DNA of 64,000 nucleotides from positions 1-64,000 of the forward strand of contig CALRQT020000003.1 in the NCBI GenBank assembly GCA_943370385.1. Direction: 5' to 3'. Of the stretch, positions 1 to 7,256 are shown piece after piece (the first letter of the stretch is position 1; each line of letters begins with the position of its first letter). Position numbers and translations under genes: made by a program. This DNA is from BAIKAL-G1 sp943370385 (GTDB taxonomy: Bacteria; Cyanobacteriota; Cyanobacteriia; PCC-6307; Cyanobiaceae). The notes below the pieces were generated by a model that did no database searches, had not been told where the DNA came from, and was given only the letters and a program-made list of their open reading frames with translations.

Positions 1-137
1 ATCAAATGACTGATCAAATGACTGATCAAATGACTGATCAAATGACTGATCAAATGACTGATCAAATGACTGATCAAATGACTGATCAAATGACTGATCA
101 AATGACTGATCAAATGACTGATCAAATGACTGATCAA
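1..137 (+). repeat. 12-bp in-frame tandem repeat at the 5' end of cutA
   Basis: The unit ATGACTGATCAA is repeated without a mismatch about eleven times and continues off the left edge. In the cutA frame each unit reads Met-Thr-Asp-Gln with no stop; both other frames meet TGA in every unit. The period is a multiple of three, so copy-number change would not shift the frame. Every unit carries an ATG and a TGATCA palindrome containing GATC. The last unit runs into the real CutA start through a one-base variant (ATGACCGAT). The total copy number cannot be known because the array is cut by the window edge. Confidence 0.97.
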
Positions 138-452
138 ATGACCGATTTAATCGCCGTCTACACCACCGTTGCCAATGACCAGCAAGCCCAGCGGCTGGCA
201 TCGGCAGCGATCCAAAGCAACCTGGCAGCTTGCGTACAAACTGAACCCATTCGCAGCACCTATCGCTGGCAAGGGCAGATCGAATGCCAGGAAGAAATCA
301 GAATACTGTTTAAAACAACTCGCACGGCCTACCGCAAACTGGAGGACCTACTTCTTGAACTCCATCCCTATGAACTCCCAGCCATCTTCTGCCTACCAGT
401 CTTGGATGCTTCTGCGGCCTACACCCAATGGGTGCATAGCTTGTGCCCGTGA
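138..452 (+). CDS. cutA: CutA divalent-cation tolerance protein
   Basis: The 104-residue product matches the compact CutA family: AACVQ near residue 30, a Tyr-Arg-Trp-x-Gly-x-Ile strand, KTT around residue 60, the HPYELPAI motif and a C-terminal YTQWV. CutA is a small trimeric protein with a ferredoxin-like fold linked to copper and other divalent-metal tolerance; its biochemical role is unsettled. The start was placed at the ATG where family homology begins. The frame stays open to the left through eleven MTDQ repeats to the window edge, so a longer form with a repetitive N-terminal tail is possible. The stop is TGA. It converges with the hydrolase gene to the right. Confidence 0.9.
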   Translation: MTDLIAVYTTVANDQQAQRLASAAIQSNLAACVQTEPIRSTYRWQGQIECQEEIRILFKTTRTAYRKLEDLLLELHPYELPAIFCLPVLDASAAYTQWVHSLCP

Positions 453-733
453 TCAAGACCCTATCGCTTGATCAGCCCGATGGGCACCCTGCTTCCCCCT
501 TGGTTGCCCAGAAGCCCAAGCAGGTGTCCCTTGTCCAAAAAGACTCCAACCATCGTCTGCTGGACAATCCCTGCTAGTTAGGGCTCTAAAAGAGCACAGA
601 TGGAGCGCCAAGCTTGTCAGCCATGCCCCATACTCAAAGTCATATTGACCGCATTATTTGAAGGCACTTGCAAAAGAAACCAAGGCAATGACGCTGTTAA
701 TACAATGCTCAAAGGCGAAACCGTGCTGCCAAC

Positions 734-1399
734 TCAGGTGCTGAGCACGTCCTCTAAGAAAGAATCAACCAAACCCACCGCCGTTGCCCAGTTCTGGGCC
801 TCGCTGAGCCCAGAGCCCTTGGTGGGTTTGAAGCTGTGGTCCCCGCTAGGAATCCACCCCACTTGCACCTGGGGGGAGAGGCCATAGCTCTCCACCTCCC
901 CCCGCTTGCCAAAGGAATCCCGTTCCCCCTGCAGGATCAGGGTTGGCGCCTGGAGTTCGGCCAGGTGCTCGGTGCGCAGGGTTAGGGGCTTGCCCGGTGG
1001 GTGGAAGGGGTAACCCAGGCAGAGGCAGCCGCGTACCCCGACGTTTTGACCCAGTTCATCCACAAGCAGGCTGGCGACCCGACCCCCCATCGACTTACCA
1101 CCCACAAACAGGGGCCGATCCGGCCAGGCCCCCTTCTCCAGCTGCACCTGCTGCCGGAACGCCTCCTGCAACACCGGCATCCGATCAGGACCCTGGCGGC
1201 GGCCCGTTTCCCGCATCCTGGCCATGTAGCCAAACTCAAAGCGCACCACCCGCCAGCCCTTCAGGCCCAACCCCGAAGCGATAGCCGCCATGAAGGGACT
1301 ATCCATCGAGGCGCCAGCGCCATGGGCCAGCAGCACCGTGGCCGGCGCGTCATCGGGGCCGTCGAACAAGCGCGGCGCTGGAGCTGGCTCAGGAGTCAT
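734..1399 (-). CDS. alpha/beta hydrolase, KANL3/Tex30-like
   Basis: This is a cytosolic alpha/beta-hydrolase of about 221 residues with no signal peptide. The oxyanion-type LLAHGAGA strand-turn lies near the N-terminus, the nucleophile elbow is GKSMGG (Ser in the centre), an acid lies in ILQGERDSFG, and the catalytic His is in SGDHSF near the C-terminus, so a full Ser-Asp-His triad is present. It resembles the KANL3/Tex30 and dienelactone-hydrolase-like groups; the substrate is unknown. The ATG at 1399 (MTPEP) was preferred over an in-frame start 33 bases upstream because homology begins after it. It is transcribed alone, convergent with cutA. Confidence 0.85.
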   Translation of the reverse strand: MTPEPAPAPRLFDGPDDAPATVLLAHGAGASMDSPFMAAIASGLGLKGWRVVRFEFGYMARMRETGRRQGPDRMPVLQEAFRQQVQLEKGAWPDRPLFVGGKSMGGRVASLLVDELGQNVGVRGCLCLGYPFHPPGKPLTLRTEHLAELQAPTLILQGERDSFGKRGEVESYGLSPQVQVGWIPSGDHSFKPTKGSGLSEAQNWATAVGLVDSFLEDVLST

Positions 1400-1556
1400 A
1401 GGTCGATCGTCGTGGAAACCACCAGCCTCCATCGCCTCGTCAACGATTTGCTAAAACCCCCTTAGGGCCGTTGAATCCAGCTGGGGGTAGAACAGCGCCA
1501 TCGCTACCAAGGACCGCCTGGGAATCGTGGCTTACCTGTCCTTAGAATCGTTGCAA

Positions 1557-1591
1557 GAAGGGTGAATGTTAAATGAAGGGTGAATGTTAAA
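1557..1591. repeat. short direct duplication, 17-bp unit, period 18
   Basis: The string GAAGGGTGAATGTTAAA occurs twice in tandem, separated by one base. It lies in the gap downstream of the small gene at 1616-1816 and upstream of the hydrolase gene, both on the minus strand. No coding role is evident; it looks like a local slippage duplication. Confidence 0.8.
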
Positions 1592-1615
1592 GGCAGGAGT
1601 GTCTACCCCGTTAAG

Positions 1616-1816
1616 TCACATCCCCAATGCAATGGGCGATTCCTCGATCCGATAATACTGCCGATCATCGGAGCAACAAAGATCACCGTAGTAACGCTCC
1701 AGCACCGCATGGGCCTCGTCGTAGCTGGCGAAGGTTTGGCCGGTGATGGCATCACAGGCGCCATCGTCCCGCAGGATCCGAAAACTAGGCACCAGCAGAT
1801 CGGGCTTGATTGGCAC
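1616..1816 (-). CDS. small conserved cyanobacterial protein of unknown function
   Basis: A 66-residue product starting MPIKPDLLV with a central CDAITGQTF and a tail rich in Tyr, Asp and Cys (ERYYGDLCCSDDRQYYR). It has no signal peptide or membrane segment. The paired cysteines and the well-organised sequence suggest a real gene, and I recall similar short proteins in picocyanobacteria, but I cannot name a family. It is a single gene, divergent from the flavoprotein gene on its right. Confidence 0.65.
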   Translation of the reverse strand: MPIKPDLLVPSFRILRDDGACDAITGQTFASYDEAHAVLERYYGDLCCSDDRQYYRIEESPIALGM

Positions 1817-1905
1817 CAGGCTATGGCCAACTCATTCCCACGGGGAAATCCTTAGCCTGCGCCGACAGCCAAGCGTTTCCCGGGCACCGGCCCTAGAAGT
1901 GATCG

Positions 1906-2478
1906 ATGACCAGCCAGCCACCCCTGCCCCCCTGGCGGCCCCTGTTACGCGGGGCCCGGGAACGGGAGGGCCGCCTGCCCCAGGCCCGCTGGCTGCAGCT
2001 GGCCACCGTGGCCGCGGACGGCACGCCCAGGATTCGCACCCTGGTGTTTCGCGGCTGGGCCGATGCTGCGGCCCTCGATTTGCTGACCGATGGTCGCAGC
2101 GCCAAGGTGGGCGAACTCAGGCAGCAGCCCTCGGTGGAGTTGGCTTGGCTGCTCCCCAAAGCCCGCTGCCAATTCCGGCTGCGGGGATCGCTTTTGACCC
2201 TCACAGCCGCAGAGACGACCAGGGAGACCCGGCGCCATTGGCAGGCCCTATCGTCATCGGGCCGGGCCCTTTGGGGCTGGCCCCAGCCGGGCGGCCCGCT
2301 CGAGGCCGGGGCGCCGTTCCCCTCGGAACTCGGTGATGATCTGCCGATCCCCGACCACTTCCAGCTGCTGCGGATTGGCCTGACGCAGGTAGACCTGTTG
2401 GAGCTAACCGATCACCCCCACCGCCGCCGCCGATGGTGCCAGGAGGATGGCTGGCGCGAGCATGCCCTCAATCCCTGA
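1906..2478 (+). CDS. pyridoxamine 5'-phosphate oxidase-related FMN protein (Alr4036 type)
   Basis: The 190-residue product has the split-barrel flavin-binding layout of the PNPOx superfamily: WLQLATVAADGTPRIRT near residues 29-45 (first strands), RTLVFRGW, a basic segment around DGRSAKV that would contact FMN phosphate, and a C-terminal RRRWCQEDGW where PNPOx-family proteins end. It most resembles the cyanobacterial Alr4036-type subgroup rather than true PdxH, because the C-terminal pyridoxamine-phosphate motif is not typical. The substrate is unknown. A DUF2256 gene follows 24 bases downstream on the same strand, so they may be cotranscribed. Confidence 0.82.
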   Translation: MTSQPPLPPWRPLLRGAREREGRLPQARWLQLATVAADGTPRIRTLVFRGWADAAALDLLTDGRSAKVGELRQQPSVELAWLLPKARCQFRLRGSLLTLTAAETTRETRRHWQALSSSGRALWGWPQPGGPLEAGAPFPSELGDDLPIPDHFQLLRIGLTQVDLLELTDHPHRRRRWCQEDGWREHALNP

Positions 2479-2502
2479 TTCCCCAACTCCAGCGCCGATT
2501 CC

Positions 2503-2661
2503 ATGCCCCATCACGCCGAACGTCCCACCAAGGTCTGTGCCGTTTGCGGGCGGCCCTTTCATTGGCGCAAAAAATGGAAAGCGGTCTGGGATCAGGTTCG
2601 CTACTGCTCGGAGCGTTGCCGCAACAATCGCGGTGCCCAGGATTCCAAAGACCAACCCTGA
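2503..2661 (+). CDS. DUF2256 zinc-ribbon-like small protein
   Basis: A 52-residue protein read directly from the sequence. It has the DUF2256 pattern: CAVCGRPFHWRKKW near the N-terminus followed by CSERCR, giving two Cys pairs that could form a zinc site, in a very basic protein. The family is found as short stand-alone proteins in many bacteria and often beside photolyase/cryptochrome genes; no such gene is seen here. It starts with ATG 24 bases after the flavoprotein stop and is followed 47 bases later by another small gene, so the three may form one unit. Confidence 0.85.
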   Translation: MPHHAERPTKVCAVCGRPFHWRKKWKAVWDQVRYCSERCRNNRGAQDSKDQP

Positions 2662-2708
2662 ACCCTGACGTCGCCCATGCCCCCCCGAACCAACTCCCCC
2701 ATCCAGCG

Positions 2709-2912
2709 ATGAGCGAGCCCTCCACTGCAGAACGACTGGAATCCCTGGGCCGTTTTGGCCTCCGGGCCCTGCGCATCGTCGCCAGCACCGTCTCGATCGT
2801 GGAGCTCCTGAGCAGCGACTGGACAGCTGGCATTGCCGCCGGTGTGGCCTGGCTGGTGTTCCTGCAGGTGGAGCGCCGACTACCTCCTGCGGCCCCAAAG
2901 CCAAACGATTGA
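2709..2912 (+). CDS. small hypothetical protein with one hydrophobic segment
   Basis: A 67-residue product beginning MSEPSTAERLESLGRFGL. It has a hydrophobic stretch (TAGIAAGVAWLVFLQV, about residues 40-55) that could be a single membrane span or amphipathic helix, and a Pro-rich tail. It is in line with the DUF2256 and flavoprotein genes. I do not recognise a family. Coding is supported by GC-rich third positions and a plausible start; the longer upstream extension of the frame overlaps real genes and was not used. Confidence 0.5.
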   Translation: MSEPSTAERLESLGRFGLRALRIVASTVSIVELLSSDWTAGIAAGVAWLVFLQVERRLPPAAPKPND

Positions 2913-2943
2913 CCCAAAGGCGCTAAGCGCAGCGGCACCACGG

Positions 2944-3519
2944 TCATGGGCCGGCTCCCCCCACCAGGCTCTGGACCATCACATAGGCATCCACAAACCC
3001 CAACTGGCTGTGGCGAAAGGCGCCGGGCAGGCTGCCGGCGATCACAAACCCGTTGCTCTGCCAGCAACGAATCCCGGCCGCGTTGGTGCTCACCACCAGG
3101 TTGAACTGCATGGCACGGAAGTCCAGTTGCCGGGCCGTTTCGAGCGATTGCTGACAGAGGAGAGTGCCGATGCCGCGGCGCCGCTGCTGCTCCGCCACCA
3201 CGTATCCGGCATTGGCCACGTGGGCACCAAGGCAGAGGGCATTGGGCTTGAGGTAATAACTCCCCACCACAGGTCCATCGGCAGCGATGGCCACCATCTG
3301 GACCTGGCTTTGGTCCACCCAGAGCCGTCTGGCGTCGTGCTCGCTGATCGCTGGATCGTGGGGAAACGTGTCGCCGGCGCGAAAAACAGGCTCGAGCAGT
3401 GTCCAGACCCCGGGCCAATCGGCCGGTACAAACGGGCGAATTTGCAGGGGCAAGGGCAGCTGAACCAGGGGGATACCTGTTAACAGGATGCTGAGTCTCG
3501 CCCGCCGCGCGCAGGCCAT
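2944..3519 (-). CDS. GNAT-family N-acetyltransferase
   Basis: The core fits the GNAT fold: LQIRPFVPADWPGV (strand 1 and helix 1), VGSYYLKPN and GYVVAEQQRRRGIGTLLCQQS, whose Q/R-x-x-G-x-G/A-type loop binds the pyrophosphate of acetyl-CoA, then NLVVSTNAAGIRCWQSNGF for strands 6-7. The substrate is unknown. The only ATG gives 191 residues, but the first 25 are unlike GNAT N-termini and that ATG abuts a perfect hairpin, so initiation at a TTG or CTG near LPLQIRP is quite possible. It converges with the small gene to its left. Confidence 0.8.
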   Translation of the reverse strand: MACARRARLSILLTGIPLVQLPLPLQIRPFVPADWPGVWTLLEPVFRAGDTFPHDPAISEHDARRLWVDQSQVQMVAIAADGPVVGSYYLKPNALCLGAHVANAGYVVAEQQRRRGIGTLLCQQSLETARQLDFRAMQFNLVVSTNAAGIRCWQSNGFVIAGSLPGAFRHSQLGFVDAYVMVQSLVGGAGP

Positions 3520-3524
3520 GCAAG

Positions 3525-3549
3525 AAGGCGCCCCGTGTAGGGGCGCCTT
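3525..3549. terminator. perfect 10-bp hairpin upstream of the acetyltransferase gene
   Basis: AAGGCGCCCC and GGGGCGCCTT pair perfectly around a 5-base loop. Neither flank has a long T tract, though TTCTTG follows on the minus strand. On the minus strand it would sit 400 bases beyond the TspO-like gene and immediately before the annotated acetyltransferase ATG. It could be a weak terminator for readthrough from the right, or a structure masking that ATG. Confidence 0.55.
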
Positions 3550-3972
3550 AGCACCAGTTGCAGATCACCAACTCGTCAATGGAGCTGGAATCTGGTCAGA
3601 TGTCGGGTGTTAACGATCAACCTGTCTACAGCTGCACAGAAGCCTTCGGCTTGGTCCTGACAGGCAAGGAGTGGGATCCCGTCTCTAGAAGAGATGCTCG
3701 GGGCTTGGCCTCTCCAGTTGTGATCCGGGCTCGGGTTAGGCAGCCCGAGGGTTTAAAAAGTTAATTTCAGAAGTAGTAGATGGCTGCTTGCAGATACGGG
3801 ATGGCACTCGCGCAGCACCATCAAGTTCACAATTGATTAGAAGCATCTTGGGCGCACCTCCTTTATGGCACCGGCTCTAGGGATCAGGCCGGACTCTTTT
3901 GGAGGGCAGGGCTTGGGTTGGCTCCCGGGCCTTCCCTCAACCTCAAAATAGGTCTAATTCCAGGTCTTGGCA
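3550..3972. other. intergenic stretch without a convincing gene
   Basis: About 420 bases separate the acetyltransferase hairpin from the end of the TspO-like gene. A 68-codon open frame on the plus strand (from 3558) has no recognisable sequence and poor codon bias. I see no tRNA, clear repeat or strong terminator. The AT content is higher than in the flanking genes. Confidence 0.6.
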
Positions 3973-4449
3973 TCAAAGCGGAGGTCCTGTTCCCGTACCT
4001 CCTCGGCGGTTCAGTCGTTGCATTTGCCAGGTCACCAGGGTGCCGACCGGACTCCAGAGCAGAAAGGGCAGCAACAGCAAGGCCGACACCCGCGAGTGAC
4101 CCAGCACCAGGACCGTGAGGGCCCCACCCCAAAGCCAGCCGGCAAGGCCAATGGCGGTGCCACTGGCCAAACTCCGGGTGCGGCAGATCAGCCAGGTGTA
4201 GCTCTGCACCAATAACAACAGGCCCAGGTAGCCCCCCATCAACCCCCAGCTCCAGGAGGCCAGCCAAGCCAGCAACGCAGAGGCGTAAAAACACACGTAG
4301 ATCGCCAGCCAGATCAACGGGATCAGGCCCTCAAACCCCAGCCAGGCGGGGCGCCGCAGCCGCAGGAACCAGGCGAATTGCTCCCGACTTGGATTCAGGC
4401 CAGCCCCCACCGCCACCATCACCACCAGGATCAAAAGGGCTGCTGCCAT
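3973..4449 (-). CDS. TspO/MBR-like membrane protein
   Basis: The 158-residue product has about five hydrophobic helices, as in TspO/MBR (tryptophan-rich sensory protein). The features seen are RPAWLGFEGLIPLIWLAIYV (the P-x-W ... W-x-x-x-Y region of TspO helix 2), Trp-rich helices (WLASWSWGLMGGYLG) and a final LLWSPVGTLVTWQMQRLN, matching the family's last helix with its W/N ending. TspO proteins bind tetrapyrroles and modulate porphyrin export or stress signalling. The fit is good but divergent. It is followed on the same strand by the acetyltransferase gene only after a long gap, and preceded 41 bases upstream by the nuclease gene. Confidence 0.72.
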   Translation of the reverse strand: MAAALLILVVMVAVGAGLNPSREQFAWFLRLRRPAWLGFEGLIPLIWLAIYVCFYASALLAWLASWSWGLMGGYLGLLLLVQSYTWLICRTRSLASGTAIGLAGWLWGGALTVLVLGHSRVSALLLLPFLLWSPVGTLVTWQMQRLNRRGGTGTGPPL

Positions 4450-4490
4450 GGGTTCCGGCGGTGTCCCCTAAGCCTGGCAAGAAAGGCCTG

Positions 4491-5183
4491 CTAGCGCAGC
4501 GACTCACAAGCCACCCCATCCCCATTGCGATCCAAGTCGCTGTGCCCCTGCCGCAGCAGCTCTTGGGCCCGGGCAAAGGAGCCGATCTGCTTGCAGGTGG
4601 TCTTGCCCCCGCTGGGTTGGCCAGCCTGAGGGTGGGAGACAGGCGTACTTGCGTTCACCGCGGTTGGGACCGCCACCGCACTGGGGTGCCCCGCTCCCCC
4701 ATGCCGGAAGTCCCAGGGCCGCGTCATCCCCCCAGGCACTGCCCACACCCCCAGCCGCTGGGCCTGGGCCTGCCGTTCCGCCGCCAGGTAAGCCCCCCGA
4801 TCACAACGGCCCAGGTACTGCCGATAGACAAACGCCTGGCCGCTCTGGACCATCGCCAGGTTGACGATGCCCCTCCCGAGCACCTCGGCCACGGTGCGCC
4901 CGTAGCGATCCACCGCCTGAACCCGCAGGCTCACCGTGGATCCAAGGGGCAACAGGGCCCTGAGCTGGTTGCGACTGGCCAACCCATAGGGGCTTTGGGC
5001 CGTTTCGGGTGCATCGATGCAGGCCAGGCGCACCTTGAGCTTCTGCCCGCGCTCGAGCACGCTGATCGTGTCGCCATCGCCGATCGAAAGCACCGTTCCA
5101 GCGGATGCCAGCTGGCAGAAGGGGCCAAGGGCTGCCAGGGAGAAACCCGCCAGGGGAAGCACTGCTGTTGAGAGCTTCCGCAT
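4491..5183 (-). CDS. secreted thermonuclease-like protein with Excalibur domain
   Basis: Starting at MRKLSTAVL the product is 230 residues, with a signal peptide ending near QLASAG. The SNase (TNase-like) domain follows: GDGDTISV, LKVRLACIDAPET (substrate/Ca2+ loop with Arg and Asp), ASRNQLRALL, DRYGRTVAEV and LGVWA. After a Pro/Ser-rich linker comes an Excalibur calcium-binding motif, DLDRNGDGVACE, with flanking Cys (KTTCKQIGS). This architecture is typical of exported Ca2+-dependent nucleases. An in-frame ATG 42 bases upstream exists, but the shorter start gives a cleaner signal peptide. It is probably transcribed ahead of the TspO-like gene. Confidence 0.88.
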   Translation of the reverse strand: MRKLSTAVLPLAGFSLAALGPFCQLASAGTVLSIGDGDTISVLERGQKLKVRLACIDAPETAQSPYGLASRNQLRALLPLGSTVSLRVQAVDRYGRTVAEVLGRGIVNLAMVQSGQAFVYRQYLGRCDRGAYLAAERQAQAQRLGVWAVPGGMTRPWDFRHGGAGHPSAVAVPTAVNASTPVSHPQAGQPSGGKTTCKQIGSFARAQELLRQGHSDLDRNGDGVACESLR

Positions 5184-5266
5184 CAGGGGCACCCGGGGAA
5201 TAACAAGCCAAACCGAGCCAGCCATGAGCCTATTGCTACCCGGAGCGTTTGTACTACCCTCGCCCC

Positions 5267-5545
5267 ATGGACTTCCGCCCAGGCGATTTAGTTGCGGTCC
5301 GGGCCGGCAGCCACTGGCCCGAATTGGTCGGCCGCATCCAGATCATCCATGCCCAGGGCCATCCCATCTGGCTGGCGGTCCTGGATATCGATACGGGCGA
5401 TGTCCTAGGCGTACCCACCACCCATGTGATCGGCAAGCTGGAGTACCGCGATCCAGCCCCTAGCCACTGGGTCGAACCCGATGGGCCCATGGAGAGCTTT
5501 GGTTTTGACAACTGGCCAGGAGTGGGGGTCGTTTATGCCGACTGA
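5267..5545 (+). CDS. conserved cyanobacterial hypothetical protein
   Basis: A 92-residue acidic protein starting MDFRPGDLVAVRAGSHWPE. The N-terminal half looks like a small beta-barrel (GDLVAVRAG...IWLAVLDIDTGDVLGV), reminiscent of KOW/SH3-type barrels, and the C-terminus carries PMESFGFDNWPGVGVVYAD. I do not recognise a named family. It is divergent from the nuclease gene 83 bases to the left, so promoters for both must lie in 5184-5266. An array of 13-bp repeats begins right after its stop. Confidence 0.65.
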   Translation: MDFRPGDLVAVRAGSHWPELVGRIQIIHAQGHPIWLAVLDIDTGDVLGVPTTHVIGKLEYRDPAPSHWVEPDGPMESFGFDNWPGVGVVYAD

Positions 5546-5556
5546 TTAAACCAACG

Positions 5557-5656
5557 GTGCATGCCGACGTTGCAAGCCAACGTTGCAAGACGACCTTGCA
5601 TGGCGACGCTGTAAGACGACCTTGCAAGACGACATTGCAAGGCGACGTTAGAAGAC
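5557..5656. repeat. 13-bp tandem repeat array, about 7.5 copies
   Basis: Units starting at 5557, 5570, 5583, 5596, 5609, 5622 and 5635 plus a partial one at 5648 follow the consensus TTGCAAGACGACC with one to four differences each. The array starts 11 bases after the stop of the preceding gene and lies between the 3' ends of two convergent genes. The period is not a multiple of three and all units differ, so it is an old, diverged array rather than coding sequence. Confidence 0.9.
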
Positions 5657-5672
5657 AAAAAAGTCCTTCGAC

Positions 5673-5882
5673 TCAGGCCTTCCAAACGGCCCCTTCCGGC
5701 ACGACAGGTCCTTGGCTCAGGTCAGTCGGCTCTTTGTAGGCCACCCGCCAGAGGGGCAGGGTGCAGGGCACAAACTCCATGGACTCCACGAGCACGTGGT
5801 CGGGCTTGGGCGACGGCGAGGCCACAAAACCAGGCCGCCAACTGGCGGATCCCTTGAACCAAACCCAGCATTTGTCCTTCAT
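5673..5882 (-). CDS. small hypothetical protein, conserved-looking
   Basis: A 69-residue product starting MKDKCWVWFKGSASWRPGF, with a central PKPDHVLVESMEFVPCTLP and ending EGAVWKA. The density of Trp, Pro and Cys, and the acceptable codon bias from this ATG onward (but not upstream of it), suggest a genuine gene. No signal peptide, membrane span or named domain is seen. It faces the 13-bp repeat array at its 3' end and is divergent from the oxidoreductase gene on the right. Confidence 0.5.
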   Translation of the reverse strand: MKDKCWVWFKGSASWRPGFVASPSPKPDHVLVESMEFVPCTLPLWRVAYKEPTDLSQGPVVPEGAVWKA

Positions 5883-6101
5883 GGGCCGACCGTACAACGG
5901 GCTAGCCCTGAGGGCTTGGGATGGCCTAACAGGATGGCCAAGGCCAGGATTCAGACAACGAACAGTAGGACTGACAAGACGGGTCCACCATCCTGGACAA
6001 GGGGGCAATCAAGGGTTAGAGAAATGGATTAAGGCGAAAAAACAAAGCGAAGAATCAAAGCGAGTAAACTCGTCTGAGCCATCAATCAGCCTGGGAATCG
6101 G

Positions 6102-7094
6102 ATGCCGATGAAAGCCCTCTTACTCGATGCTCCGGGTGCCCCTGGAACCCTGCGGGTGGGCGAGGTCGCGGTTCCCCAACCGGGGCCAGGCGAAGTGAGG
6201 GTGCAAGTGCAAGCAGCAGGCCTCAATCCGGTGGATTACAAGATGATGGCGGGCGGGGTAGGCAGTTGGCACTATCCCTTTATCCCTGGCCTGGATGTGG
6301 CCGGGGTGATCGATGCCGTGGGAGAAGGGGTTGAAGGCTGGCAACAAGGGGATGCTGTTTTTTATCACGGCAACTATGGGCGTCCTGGTGGCTTTGCAGA
6401 ATTCACCGTGACTACGACACGGACATTGGTACGCACTCCCCAAGGACTGTCTGCCATCAATGCGGCCGCCCTTCCTTGCGCGGGATTCACCGCCTATCAA
6501 GCCCTGGTTGAAAAACTCCATATCCAGAGCGGCCAAACGATCCTCGTCCAAGGGGGCGCCGGTGGCGTGGGTGGCTTCGCCATTCAAATTGCAGCCAAGA
6601 TTGGCCTAGAAGTGATCACAACGGCCGCTTCCCGTAACGCAGAGTGGGTAAAATCCTTAGGCGCTTCATGGTGTATTGACTACACGACGGAATCAACCAT
6701 AGACCGCATCGCCCAGATCACCAACGGCAAAGGGGTGGACGCCATTATCGACACCGTCGGCACCGAAACGGCCACCGAAGGGCTGGACATGCTGGCATTT
6801 AACGGTGGCATTGCCTGCGTTGCCCAGTTGCCGGATCTCGAAAAGTTCAAGCGGCTAGGCCAGGCCCTGTCCGTGCATGACATCGCCCTCGGTGGCGTCT
6901 ATCGATCGGGGAACCCAAAAGCAATCGACAGACTCGGGGTGACCGGACAACGATTCGCGGATTTCACCAGTAACCGGGGCATCGATCCAATGGTCACAGA
7001 AGTGATCGCACTGGAGCAAATTCCAGGGGCCCTCACACGCCTCTCAAAACGCAATATACGGGGCAAGATCGTAGCCAAGGTAAGCCTAGATTGA
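6102..7094 (+). CDS. zinc-independent MDR oxidoreductase, quinone-oxidoreductase-like
   Basis: A medium-chain dehydrogenase/reductase of about 330 residues. The N-terminal GroES-like barrel contains GLNPVDYKMMAG and IPGLDVAGVIDAVGEGV; the nucleotide-binding fold carries VQGGAGGVGGFAIQIAA, the NADPH-type A-x-x-G-V-G motif of the quinone oxidoreductase group. The Cys/His ligands of zinc alcohol dehydrogenases are absent. It probably reduces quinones or enones with NADPH; the substrate is unknown. Two ATGs (6102 and 6108) both follow the GGGAA at 6093; homologues start at MKALLL, so 6108 is equally likely. Its GC content is lower than in the core genes to the right. Confidence 0.88.
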   Translation: MPMKALLLDAPGAPGTLRVGEVAVPQPGPGEVRVQVQAAGLNPVDYKMMAGGVGSWHYPFIPGLDVAGVIDAVGEGVEGWQQGDAVFYHGNYGRPGGFAEFTVTTTRTLVRTPQGLSAINAAALPCAGFTAYQALVEKLHIQSGQTILVQGGAGGVGGFAIQIAAKIGLEVITTAASRNAEWVKSLGASWCIDYTTESTIDRIAQITNGKGVDAIIDTVGTETATEGLDMLAFNGGIACVAQLPDLEKFKRLGQALSVHDIALGGVYRSGNPKAIDRLGVTGQRFADFTSNRGIDPMVTEVIALEQIPGALTRLSKRNIRGKIVAKVSLD

Positions 7095-7256
7095 CAGCTT
7101 TAATGCAATGAAGACACGGGAGTTAAGTCCACACATGCCAACAGATTGGTCCTAAACGAGCAAAGACGCATCGCCAAACCCTGCTCAAAAGTGCCATTGG
7201 TATTAAAAATTGGATGCCATTAGGGTCGGAGACTTAAGATCGCTGCGTTATGAGAG

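Noticed and set aside
1..137. Possible CRISPR array
   Set aside because: The repeats are 12 bp, contiguous and without spacers; this is a simple tandem array inside a reading frame.
583..595. GCTCT-AAA-AGAGC hairpin as a terminator
   Set aside because: Only a 5-bp stem with a 3-base loop and no T tract; too weak to call.
600..887. 95-codon plus-strand open frame
   Set aside because: It overlaps the 3' end of the alpha/beta hydrolase on the other strand and has no family features.
3558..3764. 68-codon plus-strand open frame
   Set aside because: No recognisable sequence, no good ribosome site and poor codon bias compared with neighbours.
7095..7256. Terminator between the MDR and FUSC genes
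   Set aside because: No stem of useful length with a T run was found, though convergent genes would be expected to have one.
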